Positions 20,864-34,655 are shown, numbered from the stretch's first letter. The stretch is 64,000 bases of DNA from Pyrococcus yayanosii CH1 (GCF_000215995.1 NC_015680.1:1377160-1441159), one strand, 5' to 3'. The notes: generated from the letters alone by a model not told the origin. A program made the numbers and translations.

Positions 20864-22294
20864 ATGAGGTGGGTCGACATAAAGGACTCCATCTCAAACT
20901 TTTGGTTCGAGTTTAAGAGACAGAAGACTGGGCTGCTCGGTATAGCCCTCTTAATATTTTGGATACTCGTTGCTATAGGGGCACCTTATATCACGGAACC
21001 TAACATTCCTGAGAAGTGGAGGCAATCCGCATGGATTGATTATCCCAAGACCGTTCCCCCAACGTGGACAGGGATATTTACGGGTGTGAAGGAGGCTCCT
21101 CACGAGATCATACCAATGGAGGAGCTCCAGAAGTACACAAGCGTGGAGGACGGTATCATAAAGATAGACATACCCTACAATATGAAGTATGATATTCCAC
21201 CTCAGGACATCGTCATAAGGAATATAAGCGGGAACTCCACCAACAGGAGACTCAGGCCCTCCCTAAGCTTGTACATCGTAAGACCAGATGGAAAGACCGT
21301 GACCTTGCTCTCAGGAATCAAGATCAAGGGTGCCACCGACATCCAGATTGCCAGGGATAATGAGGTAAGGAAGAATGTAATAGAGTGGGTCAAGCAAGAG
21401 ACAGGAATTCAGCTCGACCCCAATAAGGAGTTCCAGCTCATGACAACTCTTGACACACTGAGAATAGTCTTCGCCCAACTCACCCCCGACATCTTCGATT
21501 CACCTCAACCACTCATGGGCGAGTACCACATAATCATCGAGGTAAAGACCCCCAAGGGGACCAGCGTTGATCTCTCAGGAACAGAAGTCATACTAACCGG
21601 AAGAACATATGGCCATCTCGGAACGGATGACAAGGGCAGAGACCTCTTCGCTGGCATAGTTTGGGGTTCCAGGGTGTCCCTGACCATAGGCATTGCAACG
21701 GCCGTGCTCACAGTCCTCGTCGGAATATTCTATGGCGTCACGGCAGCATACTTTGGAGGCTGGACGGACGAGATAATGATGAGGTTCCAGGAGTTCATGG
21801 CCTCCATCCCGAGCCTCCCGATACTCATCCTGCTGGGAACCTACTTCGGAGGCCACATAGCCCTTTGGCAGATAGTGCTCTTACTGGTGCTCTTCGGATG
21901 GGTCGGAATAGCGAGAGTTGCGAGGAGTATGGCTTACCAAATTAAGGAGCAGACGTACGTTGAGGCCGCAGTAGCCCTCGGCGCTGGAACCGGCAGGATA
22001 ATATTCAAGCACATGATGCCACAGCTACTGCCCTATGCATTCGCCCAGATGGCCCTCAGCGTCCCAGGAGCCGTCCTCGCGGAGGCCTCACTGAGCTTCC
22101 TTGGTCTCGGCGATCCGACCCAGGTTACGTGGGGTCAGATACTCCACGATGCTCAGGTTGCAGGTGCCGCCGTAAACGGATACTGGTGGTGGGTCATTCC
22201 GCCAGGACTCGCGATAGCTTTGGTTGCATTAACGTTCGTGCTGCTCGGTACGGCCCTCGATAGGGTACTGAACCCGAGGCTCAGGAGGCTGTGA
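20864..22294 (+). CDS. ABC transporter permease (DppC/OppC type) with large external insert
   Basis: A 476-residue permease. TM1 is at about 25-47. The usual block LGTDDKGRDLFAGIVWGSR that opens the transport domain begins only near residue 250, so about 200 residues lie between, against roughly 60 in bacterial DppC. This insert has alternating beta-like segments and probably folds as a domain outside the membrane. The coupling motif is EAAVALGAGTGRIIFKHMMPQ, and LDRVLNPRLRRL ends the protein. ATG 20864 has GAGGTGGT upstream; an in-frame GTG 20855 lies in that site. Confidence 0.92.
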   Translation: MRWVDIKDSISNFWFEFKRQKTGLLGIALLIFWILVAIGAPYITEPNIPEKWRQSAWIDYPKTVPPTWTGIFTGVKEAPHEIIPMEELQKYTSVEDGIIKIDIPYNMKYDIPPQDIVIRNISGNSTNRRLRPSLSLYIVRPDGKTVTLLSGIKIKGATDIQIARDNEVRKNVIEWVKQETGIQLDPNKEFQLMTTLDTLRIVFAQLTPDIFDSPQPLMGEYHIIIEVKTPKGTSVDLSGTEVILTGRTYGHLGTDDKGRDLFAGIVWGSRVSLTIGIATAVLTVLVGIFYGVTAAYFGGWTDEIMMRFQEFMASIPSLPILILLGTYFGGHIALWQIVLLLVLFGWVGIARVARSMAYQIKEQTYVEAAVALGAGTGRIIFKHMMPQLLPYAFAQMALSVPGAVLAEASLSFLGLGDPTQVTWGQILHDAQVAGAAVNGYWWWVIPPGLAIALVALTFVLLGTALDRVLNPRLRRL

Positions 22295-22304
22295 GGTGGG
22301 TGAG

Positions 22305-23264
22305 ATGGCAAAGAAGGTGCTCGAAGTTAAGAATCTCAAGATGTATTACTTCACCTCAAGGGGCCCCGTGAAGGCCGTAGACGATGTCAGCTTCGACCTC
22401 AAGAAAGGTGAAGTGCTCGGTCTTGCAGGAGAAAGCGGATGTGGAAAGTCCTCCATAGGCTTCACACTCATGGGCATGCCTCAGCCTCCAGGCAAGATAG
22501 TCAGCGGTAGCATAAAGATAGACGGTAGAGAAATAGTCGGCCTCCCCGAAGACGTCCTCAGGAAGGAGATACGCTGGCAGAAGATATCAATGATATTCCA
22601 AGGTGCAATGAACGCCCTCAACCCCGTCTACACAATTGGTTATCAAATGATAGAGCCCCTAATCTACCACAAGGGCATGGAAAGGGAAGAGGCTCTTAAT
22701 AGGGCCATGAAGTACCTCGAGCTAGTGGGCCTTGATCCCGAAATAGTTTATCGCTATCCCCACGAGCTGAGCGGTGGTATGAAGCAGCGTGTAGTAATAG
22801 CCACCGCTCTACTCCTCGAGCCCGACATCGTCATAGCCGACGAGCCGACGACAGCTCTCGACGTCGTCGTCCAGGCCCAAATAATCAACCTCATGAAGAG
22901 GCTCAAGAAGAAACTCGGCCTCTCCATGATATTCATTACCCACGACCTGAGCATCCTTGCAGAGATAAGCGACCGCGTCGCCATAATGTACGCCGGAAAG
23001 ATCGTGGAGATAGGACCCAGCGACAAGATATACTACGAGCCGGCGCACCCCTACACCCAGAAGCTTCTCGCCGCCATTCCGAGGCTCCACGAGGACGTCG
23101 AGAAGCTCGAGTTCATCCCAGGACAGCCACCCAACCTCATCAATCCACCCAGTGGATGCCGCTTCCACCCCAGGTGCCCCTACGCTATGGACGTTTGCAA
23201 GCAGCAGGAGCCAACGATGAAGGAGATTGGTGATGGACACCACGCCGCATGCTGGCTGCTGTGA
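22305..23264 (+). CDS. ABC transporter ATPase (DppD/OppD type)
   Basis: A 319-residue nucleotide-binding subunit. Walker A is GESGCGKSS (about 43-51), the Q-loop is MIFQGAMNALNP, the signature is LSGGMKQR, Walker B is DIVIADEPTTALD, and the H-loop is ITHDLSIL. The C-terminal oligopeptide-transporter extension (about 265-319) contains a Cys cluster, GCRFHPRCPYAMDVC plus a late Cys, that may bind an Fe-S cluster as in other Opp/Dpp ATPases. ATG 22305 is preceded by GAGGTGGGTGAG. It pairs with the next ATPase. Confidence 0.94.
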   Translation: MAKKVLEVKNLKMYYFTSRGPVKAVDDVSFDLKKGEVLGLAGESGCGKSSIGFTLMGMPQPPGKIVSGSIKIDGREIVGLPEDVLRKEIRWQKISMIFQGAMNALNPVYTIGYQMIEPLIYHKGMEREEALNRAMKYLELVGLDPEIVYRYPHELSGGMKQRVVIATALLLEPDIVIADEPTTALDVVVQAQIINLMKRLKKKLGLSMIFITHDLSILAEISDRVAIMYAGKIVEIGPSDKIYYEPAHPYTQKLLAAIPRLHEDVEKLEFIPGQPPNLINPPSGCRFHPRCPYAMDVCKQQEPTMKEIGDGHHAACWLL

Positions 23265-23274
23265 GGTGTTAAAG

Positions 23275-24282
23275 ATGGCGGAGCCGATACTGAAGGTAGT
23301 CAACCTCAAGAAGTACTTCCCCATAAGGAGGGGCCTGCTAGCCTCACTCAGGGGAGAATCAGAGAAGTACGTCAGGGCCGTGGACGGTGTCAGTTTCGAA
23401 GTTCACAAGCAAGAGGTCTTCGCACTCGTCGGTGAGAGCGGCTGTGGAAAAACGACGACGGGTAAGCTTGTCATGAAGCTCCTCGAGCCAACGGAAGGAA
23501 AGATATACCTCGAGGGCCAAGACGTCACGGAGCTCAAGACGAAGGAGGAGATAAAGGCCTACAGAAGGAAGGTTCAGATGATATTCCAGGACCCCTTCAG
23601 CTCCATGAACCCGAGATTCAGGATATACGACGTCCTCGAGGAGCCCCTCCTCATCCACGGCATAGGCGAGACGAGAGCTGAGCGTGAGGAGCTCATTTAC
23701 AAAGCCCTCGAGATGGTCAAGATCGTGCCACCAGAGGATTACGTCCACAGATTCCCGCACATGCTCTCTGGTGGTCAGAGGCAACGTGTAGCCATAGCTA
23801 GGGCTCTCATTCTCAACCCGACGTTCATAGTGGCTGATGAGCCCGTCTCGATGCTCGATGTCTCAATCAGGGCTGAAATCCTCGAGCTTATGAAGGAGCT
23901 CAAGGAGAAAATGGGCGTTACTTACCTCTACATCACCCACGACCTTTCAACTGCCAGATACTTCGCCGACTGGATTGCAGTGATGTATCTCGGAAGGATA
24001 GTGGAGATGGGACCCGCCAAGGAAGTCATAGACAATCCACTCCATCCCTACACCAGAGCACTACTCGCGGCGGTTCCGGAGCCTATACCGGAAAGGAAGG
24101 ACATAATCAAGGAAGTCCCAATTAAGGGTGAGGTGCCCAGTGCCGTTAACATACCTCCCGGCTGTAGATTCCACCCGAGGTGCCTTTACTTCAAGAAGGG
24201 CCTCTGCGACGTCGAGCACCCCAAGCTCGTGGAACATGAACACAACCACTGGGTCGAGTGCCACCTTGTAGGGAAGATTTAG
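23275..24282 (+). CDS. ABC transporter ATPase (DppF/OppF type)
   Basis: A 335-residue partner of DppD. Walker A is GESGCGKTTT (about 52-61), the Q-loop is MIFQDPFSSMNPR, the signature is LSGGQRQRV, Walker B is FIVADEPVSMLD, and the H-loop ITHDLSTAR. The C-terminal extension again has the GCRFHPRC...C cluster. An earlier in-frame ATG (23227) lies inside dppD; ATG 23275 has GAGGTGTTAAAG and is the better start. A binding protein, two permeases and two ATPases make a complete importer. Confidence 0.94.
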   Translation: MAEPILKVVNLKKYFPIRRGLLASLRGESEKYVRAVDGVSFEVHKQEVFALVGESGCGKTTTGKLVMKLLEPTEGKIYLEGQDVTELKTKEEIKAYRRKVQMIFQDPFSSMNPRFRIYDVLEEPLLIHGIGETRAEREELIYKALEMVKIVPPEDYVHRFPHMLSGGQRQRVAIARALILNPTFIVADEPVSMLDVSIRAEILELMKELKEKMGVTYLYITHDLSTARYFADWIAVMYLGRIVEMGPAKEVIDNPLHPYTRALLAAVPEPIPERKDIIKEVPIKGEVPSAVNIPPGCRFHPRCLYFKKGLCDVEHPKLVEHEHNHWVECHLVGKI

Positions 24283-24293
24283 CGGTGTGTGGA

Positions 24294-24797
24294 ATGGTCA
24301 GCTTCTGGAAGGCCCTAAGGTATCCGACGATTGCCACAGGCCTTGTGCTTCTTTTCATTTCTCTTCTCCTCGCCTTTGCGTCCATGACCTCAGAGGTCGT
24401 CAAGACAACGGAGAGTGGTGTTCTCGAGCCAGGCTCATACTATCTCGAGCCAAAGTCCATTGTCGTTCTCACATCAGCCAACCTAACCCTCTCGGCGGAG
24501 AAGGCAACCGTAACCGTTACTTGGGCAAACAACTTTGTGCACTTAACGCTCGCCAACTCGACGGAGAAAGTTAAGAACATCACGGAGCCTCCAACCCTCG
24601 TAACAGATGGCTCCCTCAAATACAGGTTGGATGCAGTCGGAGTGAGATACCCCTACTCTTGGCTCTCGGTTGTAGGCTTCGTAACGATGATAGCCGGAAG
24701 CGTGCTCTCCCTCTTGGGGTTTGCAAGCTACATGCAAGGAGAGCTAGAGAAGACCAAAAAGAAGAAAAAGACGGAGAAAGGAAGGAATGAGAGGTGA
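24294..24797 (+). CDS. Small membrane protein of unknown function
   Basis: A 167-residue protein with two transmembrane segments (about 8-30 and 122-145) bracketing a ~90-residue Thr/Ser-rich beta-like domain, and a very basic tail (KKTKKKKKTEKGR). Topology would place the middle domain outside and both ends inside. I do not recognise the family. It lies 11 nt after the transporter ATPase with its own GGTGTGTGG site and only a few bases before the isomerase gene, so it is probably co-transcribed with both. Confidence 0.7.
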   Translation: MVSFWKALRYPTIATGLVLLFISLLLAFASMTSEVVKTTESGVLEPGSYYLEPKSIVVLTSANLTLSAEKATVTVTWANNFVHLTLANSTEKVKNITEPPTLVTDGSLKYRLDAVGVRYPYSWLSVVGFVTMIAGSVLSLLGFASYMQGELEKTKKKKKTEKGRNER

Positions 24798-24802
24798 GGG
24801 GG

Positions 24803-25372
24803 ATGTACAAGGAGCCAGCCAGCTTTAAGTTAGACATCGAAAGCGGCGTGATAGAAGATTCCAAAAGGCTCGTCAGGAGACTGAGCGACATGAAGGGATA
24901 CTTCGTGGACGAGGAGGCGTGGAAGGAGCTCGTCGAGAAGGAGAATCCCGTGGTCTACGAGGTCTACGCCGTCGAGCAGGAGGAGAGGGAGGGCGACCTT
25001 AACTTTGCGACCACCATCCTTTACCCAGGTAAAGTCGGCAAGGAGTTCTTCTTCACCAAGGGACACTTCCATGCCAAGCCCGACAGGGCTGAGGTCTATG
25101 TGGCCCTTAAGGGCAGGGGAGGCATGCTCCTCCAGACCCCTGAGGGTGAGGCCCGCTGGATACCCATGGAGCCCGGTACAATCATTTACGTTCCACCCTA
25201 CTGGGCTCACAGAACGGTGAATACTGGGAGGGAGCCCTTCATATTCCTCGCAATATACCCGGCCGACGCAGGCCACGACTACGGAACCATAGCCAAGAAG
25301 GGCTTCTCTAAGATAGTAATCGAGGAGGACGGAGAAGTCAAAGTCATCAACAACCCGCGCTGGAAGGCCTGA
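24803..25372 (+). CDS. pgi: Cupin-type phosphoglucose isomerase
   Basis: A 189-residue cupin enzyme interconverting glucose-6-phosphate and fructose-6-phosphate, as characterised in P. furiosus and unrelated to the classic PGI. Metal ligands are intact: H88 and H90 (GHFHAK), E97 and H136 (YWAHRTVN). The length equals the P. furiosus enzyme, whose N-terminus MYKEP is shared. ATG 24803 is preceded by GAGGTGAGGGG; GTG 24794 lies in that site. It overlaps or abuts the preceding small gene and ends the transporter transcript; ATTTTAACGTTTTTATATG follows. Confidence 0.95.
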   Translation: MYKEPASFKLDIESGVIEDSKRLVRRLSDMKGYFVDEEAWKELVEKENPVVYEVYAVEQEEREGDLNFATTILYPGKVGKEFFFTKGHFHAKPDRAEVYVALKGRGGMLLQTPEGEARWIPMEPGTIIYVPPYWAHRTVNTGREPFIFLAIYPADAGHDYGTIAKKGFSKIVIEEDGEVKVINNPRWKA

Positions 25373-25455
25373 TTTTAACGTTTTTATATGCCCCTCGAGC
25401 CACTGGGACTATCTTCTCCGAGAGCTTTTCGGCTTCGGACTTCCAGCTTATTTAA

Positions 25456-25485
25456 CATATTTCTGTTAAAACAATCCTTAAAAAG
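25456..25485 (+). promoter_or_regulatory. pur element plus TATA box of purS-purQ
   Basis: CATATTTCTGTTA (25456-25468) lies 7 nt before the TATA-like CCTTAAAAAG (25476-25485), which is about 41 nt before ATG 25522. The same element and spacing occur before purL, purT and purD (see findings). Confidence 0.7.
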
Positions 25486-25521
25486 CTAAGATTTTTACAC
25501 TTTCATGATAAGGTGAGGCCA

Positions 25522-25764
25522 ATGAAGTGGAAGGTTAGGGTCATCGTTCGCCTCAAGGAAGGACTCAACGATCCTGAAGGGAGGGTCATTGGAAAAGCCC
25601 TGAGAAACCTCGGCTACGCCGTGGAAAACCTCAGGGTTCCCAAGTGTTTCGAGTTCGAGCTTGAGAGCGAAGAGCCGGAAAAGGAAGTTGAGGAAATGTG
25701 CAGAAAACTTCTCGCGAACCCCCTCATCCACGCGTGGGAATACAGCATAGAGAGGGTTGAATGA
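25522..25764 (+). CDS. purS: Phosphoribosylformylglycinamidine synthase subunit PurS
   Basis: An 80-residue subunit that bridges PurQ and PurL so ammonia can pass between them in step four of purine synthesis. It has the typical [23 protein letters not shown] start and ends with [14 protein letters not shown] 25522 follows AAGGTGAGG; a GTG at 25513 lies inside that site. The stop overlaps the purQ start. Confidence 0.94.
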   Translation: MKWKVRVIVRLKEGLNDPEGRVIGKALRNLGYAVENLRVPKCFEFELESEEPEKEVEEMCRKLLANPLIHAWEYSIERVE

Positions 25765-26435
25765 TGCCGCGGTTCGCTGTCATCGTGTTCCCAGGGACGA
25801 ACTGCGACTTCGAGACGGAGAGGGCGATAAGAAAGGCCGGAGGAAAAGCGGAGCGGGTATGGTACAAGACATCGCTAAAGGACTTCGACGGAGTCATCCT
25901 ACCCGGAGGCTTCAGCTATGCCGACTACCTAAGGGCAGGAGCCATAGCGGCTAGGCAGGAGATAATTGAGGAAGTTAAGGAGTTCGCCCGGGACGGCAGA
26001 CCCGTCCTTGGCATCTGCAACGGCTTTCAAATCCTAACGGAGGCAGGCCTTTTGCCCGGAGCCTTGAGGCCCAACAAAAATCCAAGGTTCCTCTGCAAAT
26101 GGGTTCATCTCCGCGTTAACGATGTGGAGACGCCGTTCACTTCTCTCTACGAGCCCGGAGAGATAATAAGAATGCCCATAGCCCATGCCGAAGGCAACTA
26201 CTACGTGGACGACCCATCAAAGGTCAGAATAGTCTTCCAGTACAGCGACGAAAAGGGCAACGTGACAGAGGAAGCTAATCCAAATGGCTCGGTGCTAAAC
26301 ATAGCCGGAGTTGCAAACGAGAAAGGGAACATCCTTGGGATGATGCCGCATCCGGAAAGGGCGAGCGACCGCTTTTTGGGAAGTGAGGACGGCCTGAGGC
26401 TCTTTAGGAGCATGGTGGAGTGGGCAAGGAGATAG
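25764..26435 (+). CDS. purQ: Phosphoribosylformylglycinamidine synthase glutaminase subunit PurQ
   Basis: A 223-residue class I glutamine amidotransferase that releases ammonia from glutamine for PurL. The nucleophile is C85 in GICNGFQ, and the His/Glu of the triad are in PHPERASD near residue 197. The N-terminus [14 protein letters not shown] is diagnostic. ATGs at 25761 and 25764 are both possible and overlap the purS stop. purL, its partner, does not follow directly: about 880 nt of decayed genes intervene. Confidence 0.95.
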   Translation: MPRFAVIVFPGTNCDFETERAIRKAGGKAERVWYKTSLKDFDGVILPGGFSYADYLRAGAIAARQEIIEEVKEFARDGRPVLGICNGFQILTEAGLLPGALRPNKNPRFLCKWVHLRVNDVETPFTSLYEPGEIIRMPIAHAEGNYYVDDPSKVRIVFQYSDEKGNVTEEANPNGSVLNIAGVANEKGNILGMMPHPERASDRFLGSEDGLRLFRSMVEWARR

Positions 26436-26446
26436 CTTCTTCTATT

Positions 26447-26797
26447 TTATTTTCTGCAGAGATATGTGAAGGCTTCTTCAAGAGTCACTTGAGATGTTTG
26501 GATATCAACAAGGTTGTACTGGGATAAAAGGCCAAGCACGTCTTTAAGGTCTTCATTTTTGAAGTACAGCTGGAGGTACGTAAACTTCCCATCACTTTGA
26601 ACCTCGATTTTTTGAGCTATCCCCTCAAAATCTCTGAGATTGATTTCTCCTTTAATTTTGGCGATGATTTTCCGCTCCGCTTTGAGTGTCTGAACTTTCT
26701 CGATAAGCTCTTTTGGAGTTCCTTCGGCGATTTTGCTTTTGTTGAATAACAGAACCCTGTCGCATAGAAGTTCGGCCTTCCTTAGATGCGGGCAAGC
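26447..26797 (-). pseudogene. Remnant of an ABC transporter ATPase (C-terminal third)
   Basis: On the minus strand an open stretch of about 117 codons begins at the H-loop region (ACPHLRKAELLCDRVLLFN), continues SKIAEGTPKELIEK and ends at TAA 26447-26449. The first two thirds, with Walker A, signature and Walker B, are missing, and a stop codon (26798-26800) precedes it. There is no start. It is therefore the tail of an ATPase of the multidrug/drug-exporter type left by a deletion. Confidence 0.8.
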
Positions 26798-26845
26798 TCA
26801 GGTGGCTGGTGAGGATAAAAATCTAAGCGCATATGAGGTGAGTTT

Positions 26846-27240
26846 ATGTTCGTCCGCACAATCTCTGCAGGAGGCTCAATCGAGGAAATCTGTGGCAAAG
26901 CGCACCGCCTTTCTCTCCTGACGAGGTACTTCAACTTTCCTGAAGGCTTTGTGGTAACAACGAAGGCCTATGAGCTCTGGAAAGAAACAGGGAGCCTGAT
27001 AGGGCATTAGTCGAGTTTGTGGAAGGTTCTCCCGAAAACTCGTTAATGGAAAAGAGGACGTTAAGCGTATCCTTCTTCCACGCGACCCTACCGAGGTCAA
27101 AGACCCCCTGATGAGGGAGCTGATCGAAACTGGCCTCGAAGTTGAAGAGCTCTTCCGCAAACCTCAGGATATCGAGTGGGCCTACAACGAACCCTTATGG
27201 CTCCCCCAGTCGAGGAAGGTAACAGTTCCCATAGTTCTTT
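26846..27240 (+). pseudogene. Decayed PEP synthase/PPDK N-terminal-domain gene
   Basis: ATG 26846, after GAGGTGAG, opens 54 codons (FVRTISAGGSIEEICGKA, then LTRYFNFPEGFVVTT) ending at TAG 27008-27010. A short piece in a second frame (ALVEFVEGSPENS, from 27004) follows. A third frame from about 27042 gives ILLPRDPTEVKDPLM and ends with QDIEWAYNEP and LPQSRKVTV. The first and last pieces match the beginning and end of the pyruvate phosphate dikinase nucleotide-binding domain, so the centre has been deleted and frames shifted at least twice. Confidence 0.75.
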
Positions 27241-27246
27241 ATTTGC

Positions 27247-27276
27247 CATTTTTCTGTCAAAATAAACCTTAAGAAC
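27247..27276 (+). promoter_or_regulatory. pur element plus TATA box of purL
   Basis: CATTTTTCTGTCA (27247-27259), 7 nt spacer, then CCTTAAGAAC (27267-27276), about 48 nt before ATG 27320. purL therefore has its own regulated promoter in spite of lying downstream of purSQ. Confidence 0.72.
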
Positions 27277-27319
27277 AAAACTTTTTTACATTAATTCGTC
27301 AACCAATGGAGGGTTCACG

Positions 27320-32206
<4,887 letters not shown>

Positions 32207-32306
32207 ACAAATACCTTACCCATATCCTCCTTGCCAGCCTGACAAGAATTAATGTTCATTGGTCGTCGCATGGAGAAGGAGGTTATAAAGGGAGAAGCGG
32301 GATATT

Positions 32307-32717
32307 TTATCCAAGTGCTTCGTAAATGAGCTTCAGCCTGTACCCGTGCCTGAGCGCCTCGCCTGCCATCATCCTAAAGATGCCCGCCAACGCCCCTTCC
32401 AGCTCCCTTGAGAGCCTCAAATAGGCCTGATACAGACCCTCTTCAGTCAGAAGAGCCTCCTCAATGAGCTCTTGGAGGTCTTCCGGCCGGTTCTTCGGGT
32501 GCGTTAGGGCGGTGCCATCAACGTAGGGCCCCGGTCCTGCGTTCCCAAGGAGGTCCTCAAGTGTCCTCGCGTGCCTGAGGCTCTCCTCCGCGAGTATCCT
32601 GAAGGTCTCGATGAAGGAGGGTTTCTCATAGGTCGCGAACGTCTCCCCCAGCTTGTAGAGGGAGTAGAGCTCCCGTTCCAAGGCTATCAGCTCCCTGATG
32701 AGTTCTTTAAGCCTCAT
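32307..32717 (-). CDS. Ferritin-like (rubrerythrin-type) diiron protein
   Basis: A 136-residue four-helix protein. Two ExxH motifs stand out: E-SLRH (about residues 45-49) and GEALRH (about 120-125), with extra glutamates in helices 1 and 3 (ALERELYSLY, TEEGLYQAY), the pattern of a carboxylate-bridged diiron site. No rubredoxin domain is attached. It overlaps the HAD phosphatase start/stop by 4 nt (ATGA). A peroxide- or iron-handling role is inferred from fold only. Confidence 0.72.
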   Translation of the reverse strand: MRLKELIRELIALERELYSLYKLGETFATYEKPSFIETFRILAEESLRHARTLEDLLGNAGPGPYVDGTALTHPKNRPEDLQELIEEALLTEEGLYQAYLRLSRELEGALAGIFRMMAGEALRHGYRLKLIYEALG

Positions 32718-33511
32718 AGGATCACCTTCAGATAGTCAAGCAGTTCTCCAATGCTTGGAAGCACGAGGTCGGGGACAATTCCGCTTTTTTCAACATCCTC
32801 CATGGTACTCACGCCTGTAAGGACCATGATAGCCTTCATCCCAAAACGTTTCGCAAAGGCTATGTCGGTGTCGAGTCTATCCCCAACCATCCATATCTCA
32901 TCAACCTTTCCGAGCTTGCTCACTACAACCTCGTATACGGGCTCGTTGGGCTTCCCGATAATTAAGGGCTCCCTATCAGTGGCCGCCCTGAGGGCGGCTA
33001 TTATCGAGCCAGCTCCGGGGCAGAGGCCTTCCTCAGCCGGATACGTCGTGTCCGGGTTCGTTCCTATGAAGGTGGCTCCCTTCCGTATGGCAAGAGTTGC
33101 GTACTTGAGCTTCTCGTAGGTTAAATCAGGATCGAGGCCAACGACGACATAGCGGACTTGTCTCCAGACACCTTTTCTTGCCTCCTCGATACCCACGATT
33201 CCCCAACCCAGCCTTTCCATTTCCCTGTGGAGCCCTTCCCCGCCGAGGACGAAAATCTTTCCGGGTTCAAAATGCCTCTTCATGTAGAGCCTCGTTGCCA
33301 GGCCGGATGTGACTATAACTTCCTCGGGAACGTCGATGCCCATAGAGAGCAACTTTTCCCGGTACATGGCGGGGTCTCTGGTCGAGTTGTTGGTGAGGAA
33401 GATAAAGGGGATTCCCGTCTCCTTCAGGAACTCAATTACCTCCCTCGCGCCCTTGATGGGCGTGTTCCCCCTGTAAAGAACGCCGTCCATGTCGAAGATT
33501 ATGCCGAGCAT
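32714..33511 (-). CDS. HAD-superfamily phosphatase (NagD/p-nitrophenylphosphatase type)
   Basis: A 265-residue HAD hydrolase. Motif I is DMDGVLYRG (residues 7-15, two catalytic Asp), motif II is FLTNNSTR, a lysine in GKPNEPVY serves motif III, and motif IV is VGDRLDTDIAFAK. The middle C2B cap (about 80-185) marks the NagD group, which dephosphorylate small sugar phosphates or nucleotides. ATG 33511 is 26 nt from a TATA overlapping the purM stop (leaderless). Confidence 0.9.
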   Translation of the reverse strand: MLGIIFDMDGVLYRGNTPIKGAREVIEFLKETGIPFIFLTNNSTRDPAMYREKLLSMGIDVPEEVIVTSGLATRLYMKRHFEPGKIFVLGGEGLHREMERLGWGIVGIEEARKGVWRQVRYVVVGLDPDLTYEKLKYATLAIRKGATFIGTNPDTTYPAEEGLCPGAGSIIAALRAATDREPLIIGKPNEPVYEVVVSKLGKVDEIWMVGDRLDTDIAFAKRFGMKAIMVLTGVSTMEDVEKSGIVPDLVLPSIGELLDYLKVIL

Positions 33512-33530
33512 GGAAGGCTCCTCGACGGAT

Positions 33531-33542
33531 GCGTTTAAAAGA
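33531..33542 (-). promoter_or_regulatory. Promoter of the HAD/ferritin-like operon, overlapping the purM stop codon
   Basis: Minus-strand CTTTTAAACGC overlaps the purM TAA (33535-33537) and is 26 nt before ATG 33511, so the two-gene unit can be transcribed apart from purM. Confidence 0.55.
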
Positions 33543-34536
33543 CTATCCCGTAGTTCACGACCCTTATCCCGGGCTCCTTCGTAATACTCCCAAGCTCGAA
33601 GCTCTCATAGTGCTTGTTAAGGATGTCCAAGGCCTCCTCCTTCTCCTCCGGGGGAACTATGACAACGAAGCCGACGCCCATGTTGAAGACACGGAACATC
33701 TCACCCAAGGGTACCCCGTTCTCGTGGATTAGTTTGAATATCCCCCCAATTGGTGGCATCTTGAGCTTGAAGCCGTAGCCCGTCAGCCGCCTGAGATTCA
33801 GCAACCCACCGCCGGTTATGTGAGCTAGGCCATGGACCTCGACCGTTTCGAGGAGCTCAAGAACAGCCTTAACGTAAATCCTCGTAGGCTCAAGAAGGTG
33901 TTCCCAGAGCTTCTTTCCTTCATACTCATAGTCGAGGCCATACTTCGGAATCAAGAGCTTCCTTGCCAGCGTAAGACCATTGGAGTGAATTCCAGAGGAG
34001 GATATTCCGATGACGACGTCGCCGGGCCTTATCTTTTCTCCGGTGATAACCTTGTCCTTTTCTACTATGCCGATTCCCATTCCGACCAGGTCGAAGCCGT
34101 TGACGAGGTCTGGCATAACGGCCGTTTCTCCTCCAACTATCGCTATCCCAGCCTGCCTTGCCCCCTCATAGAGGCCCTTCGCTATCTGGCCAAAGACATC
34201 CTCATCCGGTTCCTTTACGGCGAGATAATCGACCAGCGCTACAGGCTCTGCGCCGACGCACAGTAAATCGTTCACATTCATGGCTACCATGTCGATGCCT
34301 ATAGTGTCGAACTTGCCGACGGCCTCAGCGACGAGCACCTTCGTCCCAACACCGTCCGTCGTCATGGCGAGGTAAAAGGTGCTGAAATCGAGAAGGGCGG
34401 CATAGTGGCCTATGTCCCCGGGCTCGCCGAGCTTTCCTTTTCTGAAGGAAAAGGTTCTCGTCGCGGCTTCGATAATTGCCTTCAGGGCTCTGGATGTCTT
34501 GGCTTCATCAACTCCGGCCTGGGCATAGGTGAGCAT
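33535..34536 (-). CDS. purM: Phosphoribosylformylglycinamidine cyclo-ligase
   Basis: A 333-residue AIRS synthetase that closes FGAM to AIR with ATP. Visible: [14 protein letters not shown] (about 60-73), [25 protein letters not shown], and [12 protein letters not shown] near residue 240. ATG 34536 with GGTGGTGC upstream is preferred; a longer frame to 34584 runs into the shared purM/purT control region. It is divergent from purT. Confidence 0.94.
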   Translation of the reverse strand: MLTYAQAGVDEAKTSRALKAIIEAATRTFSFRKGKLGEPGDIGHYAALLDFSTFYLAMTTDGVGTKVLVAEAVGKFDTIGIDMVAMNVNDLLCVGAEPVALVDYLAVKEPDEDVFGQIAKGLYEGARQAGIAIVGGETAVMPDLVNGFDLVGMGIGIVEKDKVITGEKIRPGDVVIGISSSGIHSNGLTLARKLLIPKYGLDYEYEGKKLWEHLLEPTRIYVKAVLELLETVEVHGLAHITGGGLLNLRRLTGYGFKLKMPPIGGIFKLIHENGVPLGEMFRVFNMGVGFVVIVPPEEKEEALDILNKHYESFELGSITKEPGIRVVNYGIVF

Positions 34537-34565
34537 TAGCACCACCGGAGGATGTTGGAAGGATT

Positions 34566-34610
34566 GCTTAAAAATGTTTGCCATATTTATGGCTAAAAAA
34601 CCTTAAATAT
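34566..34610. promoter_or_regulatory. Shared purM/purT control region with palindromic pur element
   Basis: GCCATATTTATGGC (34580-34593) is a near-perfect palindrome. To its right, 6 nt beyond the motif, is the purT TATA CCTTAAATAT (34601-34610). To its left, on the minus strand, is the purM TATA-like ATTTTTAAGC (about 34566-34575). One operator could therefore serve both genes. Confidence 0.7.
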
Positions 34611-34655
34611 CTGGACAATTTTAACATTTTAACGTCAAAGTTTAGGGGGGTCCCC

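Noticed and set aside
26733-26921. Short plus-strand frame of 62 codons in the purQ-purL gap
   Set aside because: It straddles the ends of two pseudogenes in a different frame and has no protein-like pattern.
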